Assembly (NCBI GenBank): GCA_947034895.1
Contig: OX344762.1
Location: 10,049,501 to 10,113,500 of the forward strand
Length of the DNA: 64,000 nucleotides
Direction: 5' to 3'
From: Rhytidiadelphus loreus
Lineage: Eukaryota > Streptophyta > Bryopsida > Hypnales > Hylocomiaceae
Notes under the pieces: generated by a model
Databases searched by the model: none
What the model was told of the DNA's origin: nothing
The model's input: the letters and a program-made list of their open reading frames with translations, nothing else
In this document: positions 36,313 to 48,074 of the stretch, one piece after another
Numbering within the stretch: position 1 is the first letter of the stretch
Layout: every line of letters begins with the position of its first letter
Program-made: the position numbers and the translations under genes

Positions 36313-37931
36313 AAATTGAAGGTTAGAATGAATAATAGTGCTTCGTAATTTAAATTTAAAAATAAAATTGTTCCTTTTCATGTTATAAGCTCTCCATTGG
36401 CTTTGGAAATAGGTTTGTATTTCTAATATATATTTTGTATACGAAGCGAGATATGAAGGAAATTTGACTTAAAATCATTATTCTAAAATAACTTTTGCAA
36501 TGAATCCCTTTGAAGTTATAATTATAATATATGACTTGTAGAAATTTTAATTTATGCATAAGCTATACTCAAAAAGTTTGAAACAAATTGCATTGCAAAG
36601 ATTTAAAGATTCTAAAACCCTATTTCAAAACTACTTCACAACAATCTAATGTTGGAGTTTCCAAAGTTGGATAGTGCCTCATTCTTTACAAAGTTGACCC
36701 TATTGAATAGGGCCAAAATTTCCTTTCTTCAAGCTTCAAATTTTATAATCTTGCAACATATGCAATCAAATGGTCTAAATTTTTCCACAAATTTCTATAG
36801 TAGTCTAGCAAAAATTTCAATGGTTGAAAGTTTGAAAAATATTTTTATATTTCAATTATTCTCAATACACTAGGGAGTGAGATAGTTTTGGACATCTTTT
36901 TTTGTAGAAAATAGTCCATTAGAGTTGGTTTGGACTCAAGTAGTTCCCCTTAAGGAGTTTGGATTGGATACCTTGATTTTCATTTAAATTTGTATTTCAC
37001 ATGTGAAGAACATAATATTTCCCTTATTCCTACCCATTGATAGTAGTCTCAATCAAAGCATGGGAATGAAAATTCATTGGTTTGGAGTGTTGATTGATGA
37101 AGGATAGATGATGGACATTTTAAAATGTAGAAACTTGAAGGAGGCTCTTAAAGTATTGAACTGTATTGCTAGAAAGGACTCCCACAATCTCTGACACACT
37201 AGATATAATAATGTACAAATTGAATTGTATTGCTAGAAAGGACTCCCACAATCTCTGACAAACTAGATATAATAATACACAAGGAGGCTCTTGAAGTATT
37301 GACTGTACTACAAGAAAGGACTTCCAACTAGTTATAATAATGTAGAGGGAGGCTCTTAAGGTATTGAGTTGTACTGCTAGAAAGGACTTCCAACTAGATA
37401 TAATAATGTAGACGGAGGCTGAGCTGTACTGCTAGAAAGGACTCCCAACTAGATATAATAATGTAGACAGAGGCTGAGCTGTACTGCTAGAAAGGACTCC
37501 CAACTAGATATAATAATGTAGACAGAGGCTCTTAAAGTATTGAGCTATACTGCTAGAAAGGACTCCCAACTAGATATAATAATGTAGACGGAGGCTCTTA
37601 AAGTATTGAATTGTATTGCTAGAAAAGACTTCCAGAGTCTTTGACACACTAGGTATAATAATTACTTTGACAGCATGCTTTCATCAAAGAAAAGGGATTT
37701 GTTTGGAGCAAATAAACAATTTTTCATTGCCATGTGTTTCTATCATAGGTCTTAACCTAACTAAATTTAGAAGTTAATATTCTCTTGTGCAGCCCCAATA
37801 ATGCCTCTTTTAGTCCTATTTTGTCTCCATTAATCATGTTTGGTTGATGTTGACAAATTCAAAGAGCTTTGTTGTCTAGCTTCTTGTCCTTGACACATTG
37901 TTTGTATTAAGGGCACCTTAAGACTACTCAA
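36313..37931 (+). repeat. Segmental direct duplication, copy 2, with expanded tandem array
   Basis: This is the counterpart of 28607-30021. The tandem array is longer here (about 37130-37660) and includes several near-identical 55-70 bp units containing CTGCTAGAAAGGACTCCCAACTAG and ATAATGTAGAC. Copy 2 begins immediately after the truncated TTAA element. Confidence 0.8.
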
Positions 37932-38606
37932 ATCTTCAAAATTCCTATCTTCAATTTTTTTTCTATCTTCGTAACATTCCATTTTGTACCCCTGGGGGAT
38001 AATGGGAGTGAGAGTGGTGTTTGAGAATCTTAAGAAGGAATTTAGTTAAATCTTTGACCTACATTCACGTGCGAGCATTCCTGCTATTTCAAAACGCTAA
38101 CCGGGACGCTAACATACCTTATGTATAAAGATATGTGTTTTTGCAATTCGGTATAGTACTTCAAAAATAATGATTAACAGAGTTGTCACATCAGATTGGC
38201 TTTTTCTATGCGACGACAATTCATACTAAAGCCAACTGTCCTGAAGTGTAAACAGAGTACCGGTAGTCCATCAAAGTCCTCAGTTGTAGATTTTGAAGTC
38301 AAAATACAGCACACCCAGATATGGCATGCTTGTCAAATGTCACAAGCAGCAAAAATGGTTTGCACGTTCTTATTAACCCTCTACACAACTTGACGTTACG
38401 TTACACTACACTAAGCGTTACTGATTTGAAACTCGTATCAATCTGGTGTCTTTCAGTGGTTACGCATTCCACATAAGCCGAATGCTTGACCTTTACAAGT
38501 GGGGCACCAGGAAAACGCAGTATCACTTCAAATTTTGACCGTGTCCTGAATTTCATTACTTTCCAAAATATCTTCAAACAATCTGTTCCAAGAAATGAAT
38601 CGTCAT

Positions 38607-41600
38607 TCAGATTATAACCCGCATGGGTTTTTCTTTCAGCCCAAGCTTGACCTTCTTCGTTTTTCGCCACGACTGCCATTCCGAAGTACTTCTTTGGACA
38701 TGATCTGTGGAAAGGTCCAGGCTCAAAATTGTCCCCGTGCTACTACTACTGTTTGTATCTTGGTCCAGGTTCCCAACATCCAAGAGACCCGATTGAATTT
38801 CCAATTTCACAAGATTACTACCACTAGCGTTCCCATCACTCACCATTCCAGCAACTGTGTCTTCCACATCTTTACTCCTGATATCCACCATTTTGGATGC
38901 TTTCTGATGATGTTCGCTTTCAGGATGGTCTTCGCTAGAATAACTCTTCCCAACAACTTCATCTCTGGCAGTGTGCCTTCGCCGCTTACTCTCCCTAGAA
39001 GCTCTCTCTATCCTGTGTTTGGTTTGTTTTAAATATTTCTCTTCCTGCTCCTCACTGCTGGAGTAGTGGCCATCTTGACTGCGTGCCCTATGGGAAGTCG
39101 ACCTATCCTGGCTCCTTGACTTCCGGGCCCTGTGGCTACTTGGACTTCTTGACCTTCTTCTCGAGCGATGGCGGTGGCTTCTGTGGTGGCCAATACGATC
39201 AGAGGTTGGGGAATGTCTACCTGAAACAGAGGCAATTTTACACAAGTTATTGCCCGACTCATATCAGAAAGTCTCAAAGTTTTAAGGCGAAAAAATTTGA
39301 ACACATCAAAAACCGAGACTTTGTAAAAAGATATGTAAAAAGATATGTAAAATGTCGGAGGGGCGTGTTGAGGCACTAGTCAAAAATCACCACTGACCTG
39401 GATGACCAGCATCATCGTCATCATCGTGTTCGTCATTCGTAGCACTCCTATGGTGCCGCTCTCTTCTTCGATTCCTATGATGAACCATGTCATCTGTCTC
39501 TGGGTTGTCATCACCTGCAATCCATCTCTCATCGTTGATGCATCCTGGTTCACCCCCATGAATGGAAATCCTTGCTGAATCATCATCATATATTGAATCT
39601 CCTCCAAACTTCTCTCTCATCCGATTATCATAGCTATTCTCTTTTGAATGCCTTGCTGAATCGTCATCATATATAGAGTCTCTCTCATGCTCCTCCCTCT
39701 GTCCATCATAACTTTTCTCAATCGAACGCCTTCCTCGGTGTCGATCATTGTACTTCGATGACCCTCTCCTTGTCCGGTCTTTCATTTCATCTTCATAATA
39801 ATACTTCCGTTCTCTGTCACTCCTGCCGCTTCTTTGATCATCCTCGCGTGCAGAATCTCTCATACGCCTATCTCTCTTGCGGTCGTTATCATACACCAGT
39901 TCTCTGTCGTCTCTGTGTCTTGCCCTATGATCAGTATCGTGAGTGGATTCTCTAGGAGTCCTTGATCTCTCATCAACCTCTTCATCAGAAACATGGGCAT
40001 ATCCAAAAAGCTTAGCCATCTTTCTCTGCCAGAATCTAGGAGCTGGTCTGTCCGTGTCTGCCCACTCATACTCCCTGTGGGGATTTTCGAAACAATGCAA
40101 GAAATTGCACGCTGTTCCGCGAGAACATGTCTGCAGAGAAGAACATGCAATTATGTCACACCCCTACAGAGTGACTAGTTAACCCTTAAATGACCAAGAT
40201 AAAAACAGAAAGTCCGCATTGAGAGATAATAGACAATCTTTCAAAAATATAGGGTATGATTTCTTCATTCTATTGGTACATTTAGTTGCCTTCTTCGGTG
40301 CTTCCTAAATGATTAATTTCAACTCCTCTGGATATGGAAGCGAACACTTTTGGCCATTTGAACAATTAGGGGTCCAAAACAGCTTTGAGAACAACCCGGA
40401 GCTGCTGAATACGTCATCAAAACAGCACAACAACATAACCTTTGCTGATGACAACAGAAACAGCGCATACAGACAATCAAAATATGAAACATCACCTTGA
40501 AATATGTCCTCATAAATTCCCCGCAAATCGCTAGCTTCCACTTGTGAACTCCTACAAATTCACAAGATATCTGAAACTCAGACAAACAAGTAAGCGTTAA
40601 TTGATGTCGAACAAACCATTGCAAAAATAAGAGTCCTACGGTCCACTACACACAAGAACCTGCTGAACTACAGCTGCACTGCATGAGAAGCAATAATGAA
40701 TGTACTGGTTTGGCAATGGCAAATCATGGACAGGGCAAGCAGTGAGTTTGTGGAATTCTTGCCATAACGCCTTTGGCTTCAGGTATCCCTTCAAAACACC
40801 ATGGGAATAGAGAAACCATACCTGTTTCTTAGCATAAAATCGTCCATTCATGTGATTGTAAGCAGTCATTGCCGACTCCTGTGATACATAGTGAACATAA
40901 ACATTTCCTCGCAGATGTGGTGAACTGTTTCGGCATACCTGCTCAATATGGATGCAACAACAAAAGTTACAGTGATTACAATTTAGATCATTTCAAGTAT
41001 ACATACAAAAGAACACCTTTATCAGATAGAGGGCGGAACATTATCCTTCGAATGTACTGTTGGATTCATATCCAATACCTTAAAATTCACAATTTCTCCA
41101 AATTGAATGAACTCTGAATGCACATCGCCGTAGAATTCTTCATAATCTTGTACCACCTCCTCATCAGTGTACTGTCAATCAGCATAGGGCACACACTGGA
41201 TGAAATGCTCGTAACGAACATTGACCATTTAATTGATGCCAATTCACCATCTATCACTGGTGTCAAGGAAATCATTGGCAAGAGAACAATTTTGTTAGAG
41301 GCTCAAAAAACGCGTGATTGTATCATCCTAACGAAGTCACCAATTTTTTATTTGTTCTACAATAAATATCAGCAGTAATTGGAAACACCCATGTCAAAAA
41401 GCTGTCTCAACAGAAAGTTCAGCATTCCGCAGGCAGGATACATCATATGGCTGCCTCCTTCTCACGCTGCCACCTCAACATCCGGTCACCTCTCCGTAAG
41501 GTAAGCTTGTGTGAAGATACATTGGTGCCTTGAGGAAGAATAGTTAAGCAAGACTGAAGGGAAAATAGTTACCATCATTCAAAATGAACGGCAATGGTCG

Positions 41601-44210
41601 AATAAACTACAAAAAGTACGCCACGACGCGAAACAGACCAACTATCTATGGAGATTTCTCGGGTTTCCAACATCGGAAGTGAGTCTGAGGTTCATCCATA
41701 TAATTAGTCTAATGCATGAAAGATAATTAACGCTTTAGATGAACATACGTGTCTAACAATGGTGGATACTGTCCAGTAAGTAGAGCACATTGGCTTCACA
41801 TACACAATTTCCCAAGCAGAGGTGACACTGGTAGAAGGATATTGATGCCAGCACAAACCTCAAGGCTTTCAACAGGCTCCAAAGCTAGGCCAGCCCCAGT
41901 ATACATGGAACGCATCAAAAGAGTGCATGCTTCATTGAACACCGGATGCAGGCGGTTGCACCGCACACCGAAACGGCAGACGCCGGTCTTGATGTAGAAT
42001 GGGCAATTCCTCTGATCCTGCGACATTGCGAAGTGAAAAAGCTTCAGTAGGAAACAGGATCAATATAATTCAAAGTATTTCAAGAGTCTTCTTCGCAGAA
42101 TAGCTTCAAAAGCGGTTTCATTTGTAAGTATTTTCGCATCTCATCAATTAGGACAGCTCAAACATACCAAGGCCTTCTAAAAAGACTAAAGCAATGGGAG
42201 TTGCAAATCATGTCACCTTCTCCGTTCCGAAATTTGTAGACAAATCAACATCTTGAGTATTCGCCTGATAACTCGAAAAAGCAACGTTTTGAGGAGGCAA
42301 CGGATTTGAGATTGGTCCATCTATTTTCTTATCCTGCTGAAATCGAAGCAAAAGTGGTCAAAACATTGATGTCTGCTTGGTTTCCAAACAGACTTCATAT
42401 AGTCCACACCTAACCCGTAAAGGACCAAGAAGCCCAATTGGGCCTCATGTCTGTTAGCAGTTTTGGTAGGTCATGTTAGGGACTCTCTTTCAGCCAATTT
42501 TATTTAATTTATAACCAGCAAATAAAATGTTCTTCATTGATCCTGGTGAAATGAAATTTGGTTCGTCTGAACTATATTTTTCATGATATGATCCAGCAAA
42601 TTGGTCATTCTTATACCATGCATCCTGGTCTTTTAGGGGTTAAATTCATTTGCATGTGACCACTTGCAAACGATGAAAGAGAACGGAATTAAATAACACA
42701 GCAAGCCGTGTTAATTTCTAATAATACTCAACTTATATTTCATATGTCGATAGATCATGCTATATAACCTATTCACACGTCCGTTTAGAAGTTTGAACGG
42801 ATCTTCCAAGATGCTCTAGGTTTATCAAATTCAGAATAAAAAATGGTTCCCACTAATAACGACTACGTTATACACCATCCTGTTCAATATATCAACCATG
42901 ACCTAGAAACCTTTCACATGGAGCACGTATGTTGAATAATCAATATCCTGCAAAGCCGCTCTCTAATGAAAACAAAACAACCAAAACACACAAGTATGAT
43001 TACCTCAATGGCAAGGGGGGTGCCGGAGTGCGAGCCCTTTCGAACTTTTTTACGGGGTTTCTTCACAATAATCTCGTTCCCTTGCCAAATAATTTCGGCA
43101 GGACCATCCTCCACATACTCCCATCCTTCTTCAAGGTCATCTTCACCGCCTTCGCCTTGCAGTCTCCGCTCCTCCTCTTTGCGCTGCAGATCATAACCAG
43201 CCGAACAACTCAAGAATCGCCCCACCAACATTCAAGAAAGCAAGCACTACGGCGTTTCCCTACATACTGTAGCACAAAAATCAATTCGCTCTGCAAATGC
43301 CAATTTCACCAAAAAGAACAAAAAAACAGAGGTGAACGAATTCGGGATGAGCAATCCTGTTTACAAAGCTCGTGCGCAAAATACCTAGGAGTGGATCTTG
43401 AATTTGGATCAGAAACCACTCAAAGTAGAATCTACTGACAAAGCACCCAGAAGCTAATCGCATTGGATCGAACATTGATGCAGCTAGAACTAAGATGTTG
43501 CCCTAATTCAGCACGAACTGTAGCCCAAAAATCTATTCCCTCGCCAAATGGAAATCTTAACCCAGAAAAAAAGAACCAACACACAGTTGAATCAATTTGA
43601 GAAATTCGGTTACGCAACCCTAATACGCAAGAACCCCAGTAGCGGCTCTTGAAATTCGATCAGAAAGTGCTCAAAGTAGAATTCACTGACAAAGCCAACC
43701 AGAAGCTTGTCGCAGTTCAAAGTTGCATTGGATCCAACATTGATGCAGCTAGAACTACGATGTTGCCCTAATTCTGCACGGACCATAGCCCAAAAATCTA
43801 TTCACTCGGTCAATGGCAATCCCAACCCAGAAAAAAAAGAGTACGAACACACAGAAAAAATCAATCCAGCTTTGCAACCCTAATTCGCAAGAGTCCCAGG
43901 AGCGACTCTAGAATTCCAGTAGGCGCTCAAAGTTAAACCAAACCTTTCTCTCTACTTCTTCTTCCTGTTTCCGAATCCATTCGATTCGCGCCTCTTCCTC
44001 TCGCAACAACCACAGCCTCTCCTGCTCCTCGTGCTCAGCCTGCTCCTTTGCCAACGCTTCCTTCTCCTCTCGCTCTTGCCGGATCACCGCCTCCTCATCC
44101 ACCACCACCTCTTCCTGCTGCGCACTCAACAAAGCCGCCTGCAGTCGCTGCTGCTTTCTCTTCAGTTTCTTCAATTCCTTCCGCTTCTCCAGCCGCGACA
44201 TCTCGCTCAC
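38607..44210 (-). CDS. ZRSR2: ZRSR2/Urp-like U2AF35-related splicing factor (CCCH, RRM, CCCH, RS)
   Basis: The product recognises 3' splice sites; in known family members it is needed for U12-type introns and contacts the U2AF large subunit. Nine exons join in frame: 43944-44210, 43004-43183, 42217-42336, 41859-42017, 41079-41171, 40822-40938, 40496-40570, 39398-40130 and 38607-39220, giving 785 residues. Residues 1-100 are a charged Glu/Lys coiled coil starting [13 protein letters not shown]. Zinc finger 1 is C194-x8-C203-x5-C209-x3-H213 ([17 protein letters not shown]). A UHM-type RRM follows, with [11 protein letters not shown] as its RNP1-like block. Zinc finger 2 is C328-x10-C339-x5-C345-x3-H349 ([14 protein letters not shown]). 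The C-terminus (from about 380) is an Arg/Ser/Asp-rich RS domain with [15 protein letters not shown]. Exon 3 has a tandem NAGNAG acceptor. Intron 2 carries a TTAA element and intron 1 a tandem repeat. The gene is head to head with the VAL-like gene. Confidence 0.93.
40179..40192 (+). repeat. Solitary TTAA-element terminus inside an intron
   Basis: TTAACCCTTAAATGACC, the terminal signature of the TTAA family, occurs in intron 7 of the splicing factor gene. No matching inverted end was found within the 365-bp intron, so this is a remnant or a chance match. Confidence 0.3.
42414..42639 (+). mobile_element. 226-bp TTAA-type MITE in intron 2 of the splicing factor gene
   Basis: The ends are CCCGTAAAGGACC and GGTCTTTTAGGGG. 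The flanks are CTAA (42410-42413) and TTAA (42640-42643), so one target copy has mutated. Length and interior differ from the 934-bp copies, but the terminal 13 bp place it in the same family. It is read through as intron sequence. Confidence 0.7.
43266..43930. repeat. Imperfect tandem repeat (about 240-255 bp period) in intron 1
   Basis: Three units recur. Each has AGCCCAAAAATCTATTC or a variant, then AACCCAGAAAAAAA, CAACCCTAAT.CGCAAGA, CAAAGTAGAAT and AACATTGATGCAGCTAGAAC. Units 2 and 3 (from about 43431 and 43671) are most alike; unit 1 is partial and diverged. The last unit abuts the exon 1 donor. Confidence 0.75.
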
Positions 44211-47200
44211 AGGGCAACTCCCTCTAAGTTAAGCTTCGTTTACACCCCAACTCCCCAAAACCGGTAGCTTACTCCAAACGACCAGAATCCAACTCCAGTA
44301 TACCGAGCACTCCCTCCCTCCCTCCTGGCATCTGACATCCCTCACAGAACCCAAGACGCCACACCGAATCCAACCCTCCCCTGAAGCCCTAATGTCAGAC
44401 ACATGCGCCACCAAGACGACTGAACCAAATGAAAAAAGCCACAGAAAAAGTTAAACCTTAGTACAGAAAAGGCTCCAAAGTATACGAAACCGCATACGCT
44501 ACCCTAAGTACAGTACAGTCGTGACTTACTACTCCCCCCAGAGGCCCAGACAGGCCGATTCCAGAACCTACCAGGCCAATTCCAGAACCTACCGGACCAA
44601 CATGGCGGCCAGAACTGAGGTCCAGGACTGGCCTACCGACTTGCCCCTCAGCTCTCTCCCATACAGTAGCCCCTGTTGGGCCCCAGCACCATGCAGCAAC
44701 ATTCTCTTTGGGCGTTGCTGGCAGGGGCGCCAGGTGACGGCCTTGATCACAAATAGTGTGGCTGCCGTTGTGGAACTGAACGGGGCCCCTGGCCTGCGTG
44801 TGTTGAGACGTTGGATTGGCACAGCCAGCGAACTGAATTCCCAAGCTCTCATCACTCGTCACTCCTTGTGCCTGTAAGTTCGTAAGTGTATCGTACTCAC
44901 TGGGCTGGCTTACATAACTGGAGCCCCACCCAGACAGACGGGATAGCCAGCCAGCCAGCCAGCAGCCCTTGCCTTGCCTGGTTCTGCCTGCCCGCTGCCT
45001 GTGTGCCTGCGAGCCTGCCTTTTGTCTAGTAACGGAATTCTCCCTCGCTCGCTTGCTTCACTCCTCATCATCACCCGCAACCCCTCTCGCGCTTCGCACT
45101 TCGCGGCGTTTGTTTTACTTCTTGGAGCCTGGTTCTGTACTTTCCCGTTCGCACGCTGGTGCCTGCAGCAAGCCCTGGCTGGCTCTCCCCCCGCTAGCCC
45201 TGCTTCCCCTTCCATAACTTAAGCTTATATCACAATTGTAATACTCAGGTTCAGGTAAGGGACGATCTCTGGCCTGGCCGTCGTCTCTCTTGATGATCGA
45301 GTCTGTGTGGTCGGGTCCACCCTTTATAACTTATATGCCACCTTGGCGCGCGGGCGGGCTCACTCACTGGGGGAGATGGTATCGGTTCTTGCAGGCGGGA
45401 GGCGTTTCTTTATTTGGGGGGCTGGGAGTCGGTGCAATCTCACTGCTGGTGGCGGGGCCTCGTTGACGACGCCCGGCGCAGGTGATGTCATTGGGGTATG
45501 TCACTAACATATGTAAGCGAGGGTCGTCGCAGGGGCCGGCGATGAAAAGTTGGGTGCTTTCGATCGTCGATTGTGGTTTCCATGTTCGTGTTTTCTTTTT
45601 TGTGTTGTGGTGTCTAGGAATGGCGAACGGGAACCCATGGCATTGGAATCTTGTAGGGTGGGGCGGGGTGAAGGGGTTCTGGGAGAGGTTTGGGAAGAGC
45701 TCGCTCGCTCGCTCGTCGTACGCCGTCGTAGCTTTTGGTTGGTTGCTGTTGCTGTTGCTGTTGTTTCGAAGAATTCTTGGGCGGGATTTTTCTGGTTCTT
45801 GGAAACTTAGGGGTCTTTCATATATGCAATTGCCTTGGTGCGGGTATATTAACCTTTGGTTATTGTAGAGTAGGATCAGCCCGTGGACTCTCGCTTTCTC
45901 TTAATTTCTCTGTGTCAAGGCATTGCATTGCGTGCAGTCCTGACCTATGTACCGGAACACAATTTCTCTCGTGTCGCGTTTTTGTGTATTATTTTCTTGA
46001 GAAACCTTCGTGATATGTGCAAACTCTCCGAACTTCGCAGCCCGCGCTGCCTAGACGATGAGAGATGGCCTTGTAGCTACATTCAGCCCAGTTGCTAGAA
46101 TTGATAAGAAAGTTAAGGTCATGGAGTGTGAGTCCTTGTAACTGCACAGCAGCAGCAGTAGCGCCAAGAAGTGGTTCCCCGTGGACACTAGTAGCTTCAG
46201 GCACTTGTAGTCAGTCATCAAGTGCTCCTTCCAGTACGGTCCTTCCCCATCTCCGTCCCGTGACTTGTAATCCTCCTTTTTCTGACTCGCGCTTGGCGAT
46301 TCGTAATTCGGTCATCCTCGTCTCGCAGACCTCCTGGCTCATTGGTTTTGGTTTGGGGTTGCACCTTCTCTTTTCTTTCCAGTGTCCATCTTGCATTGCC
46401 TCTATCTAGCTTCCAGGGTTGCACCTCCGGCGTTCTATCACGCCTTTCGACCCTTGTCGCTGAGGAGCCGAACGGTCTGACTGACTGACTGGCTGACTGA
46501 CTGAGTTTCGAGCGGATCTTGGTAGGCAGGGAATCGTCGCCTAGAAAAGAGTCGCAAGATGAGCTTGGGAAGCGCACGCAGTTCTAGAAACGATCATTCT
46601 CACCCGTGACTACTAGTAAAGACGCGCGCGTGAGAGATTGAACCGATTTGGTGAGTCGGTGTTTTGTTGGACTTCGATGTCTTTATATATGTGTGTATGA
46701 ATGATCGAGCTAGCACGAGTGGATGGTCTTGTTAGCAATCTCCCGAAGCTATGAGCGGGGTTATGAGTTGATATTGTTGTCTTCTCCGAAAGGTGTTGAG
46801 GAACCAACTTACCCTGGTCTTCTAGAGTCGCACCTCGAGGACATAGCTCTTGGTTTCTTTACAGTTTTCTGTCTGTAGAGCTAGCGCGAGTCAATGCGAG
46901 TCGAATGCATTCTTGGCGCCGCTGCGGGCGTTACGGTTGTTACATGGCGCTTGCGCTGGCTTGCTGGGGTAACGCCGGCGTCTCTCTCTCTCTGGCCGGC
47001 TCTCTCGTTGGCACGTGCCAACTGCTGCAACAATTGGCCGGAGACTATCGAAAGGCCGATCGTTTGGGTCATGACCTACCGCAGAGTAGAAACTGTAGAA
47101 TGCAGCACCTAGCTCTTTGCTCTTTGTGTCGATGACCACCTTTGGCCTGGGGTTCTGTGCAATTAAACCTCCGAAGTTTCTAGATCGGTCGGCGGTGGCA

Positions 47201-48060
47201 ATGTTAGGTCGTCGACGTCGTCCTCCTTTGGTATATCCTTCGGTAAAAGCCCGCTTTTCACTTCCAGTAAACTTTTCCCTGCAACCGGATTGTCCTCAAT
47301 GCTGTGAGTTCTCGTATTTCAATCGCAATTCAAGGTGGTTTCCAGTCTTGAGTCAAGCAGGGTGCCGGGTCCCGAGATTCTGTTTCTAAATTTAGAAATC
47401 AGTACAAAGGTGTGACTTTAGGTTTTGCATTTATATTCGGCAACTAAAGGGAACCGCAGGTATTGTGCAGAAATCTCGTGGAAATACCTAGTGTCTAGAA
47501 ACCCCAGTTTTGTTGTTGTGAGTTTGCCAGGAGCTTATATTGTCTTTGAAAGTGAAAAAAGGGTTGCATACTGAAAGCTTGGGCTAAGAATTTCTCTTTG
47601 AATCGAACAAGATGTTGATTGCTATCCTTTATCCTGTCCACCGTCCGTTTCGGTAGATGGTCGTTGTAAGTGTATTGCACTCGAAACTAGTTCTCTTACT
47701 TGCTACTACGGTCATCTTATGCTGTGCAGAATATTATGGCAACCAGTTTGTGGGAACTTATGAGATGCGTGTGAAGTAAGACTTGAGTGGTATTGCTAAT
47801 TTCCATCAGCAGAGAACGTAGGAAATTTTATTCAGCTTTTAGCACGCGGAGCCAGGCCAGTTGTCTAAGTATTACAACGGTCAGCTGATGACGTTAGAGA
47901 TGTGGAAGAAATGCTGTGTCCATCTGAAAGTACATCATTTATGAAATGACTGACTGGTGGGGATGATGCAGGCGAGGAGTATAGAGTAGAGCCGAAGGAC
48001 AGTGGCAGTTCATCGCTATGAACGAGGATAGTTCTGCTGCAACAGAGGACGCCACAATAC
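44211..48060. promoter_or_regulatory. Head-to-head intergenic region and probable VAL 5' leader
   Basis: This is 3.85 kb of GC-rich DNA between the start codons of two divergent genes. It holds a CAGCC repeat (44946-44967), a GACT microsatellite (46476-46504), CT/TC tracts (46980-46996) and numerous short frames with no recognisable domain. It probably contains both promoters and one or more non-coding leader exons of the VAL-like gene. Promoter elements could not be assigned confidently. Confidence 0.5.
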
Positions 48061-48074
48061 ATGCATTGCGTTGA
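48018..48074 (+). other. Upstream open reading frame overlapping the VAL start codon
   Basis: An ATG at 48018 opens an 18-codon frame (MNEDSSAATEDATIHALR) that ends at 48074, beyond the chosen VAL ATG at 48061 and in another frame. If the leader is transcribed as assumed it would reduce initiation at 48061. Alternatively the real start lies in an upstream exon. Confidence 0.35.

Noticed and set aside
44458..45222. Long frames on both strands between the two divergent genes
   Set aside because: Low-complexity CAGCC/CCTGC-driven frames with no domain; better explained as promoter and leader DNA.
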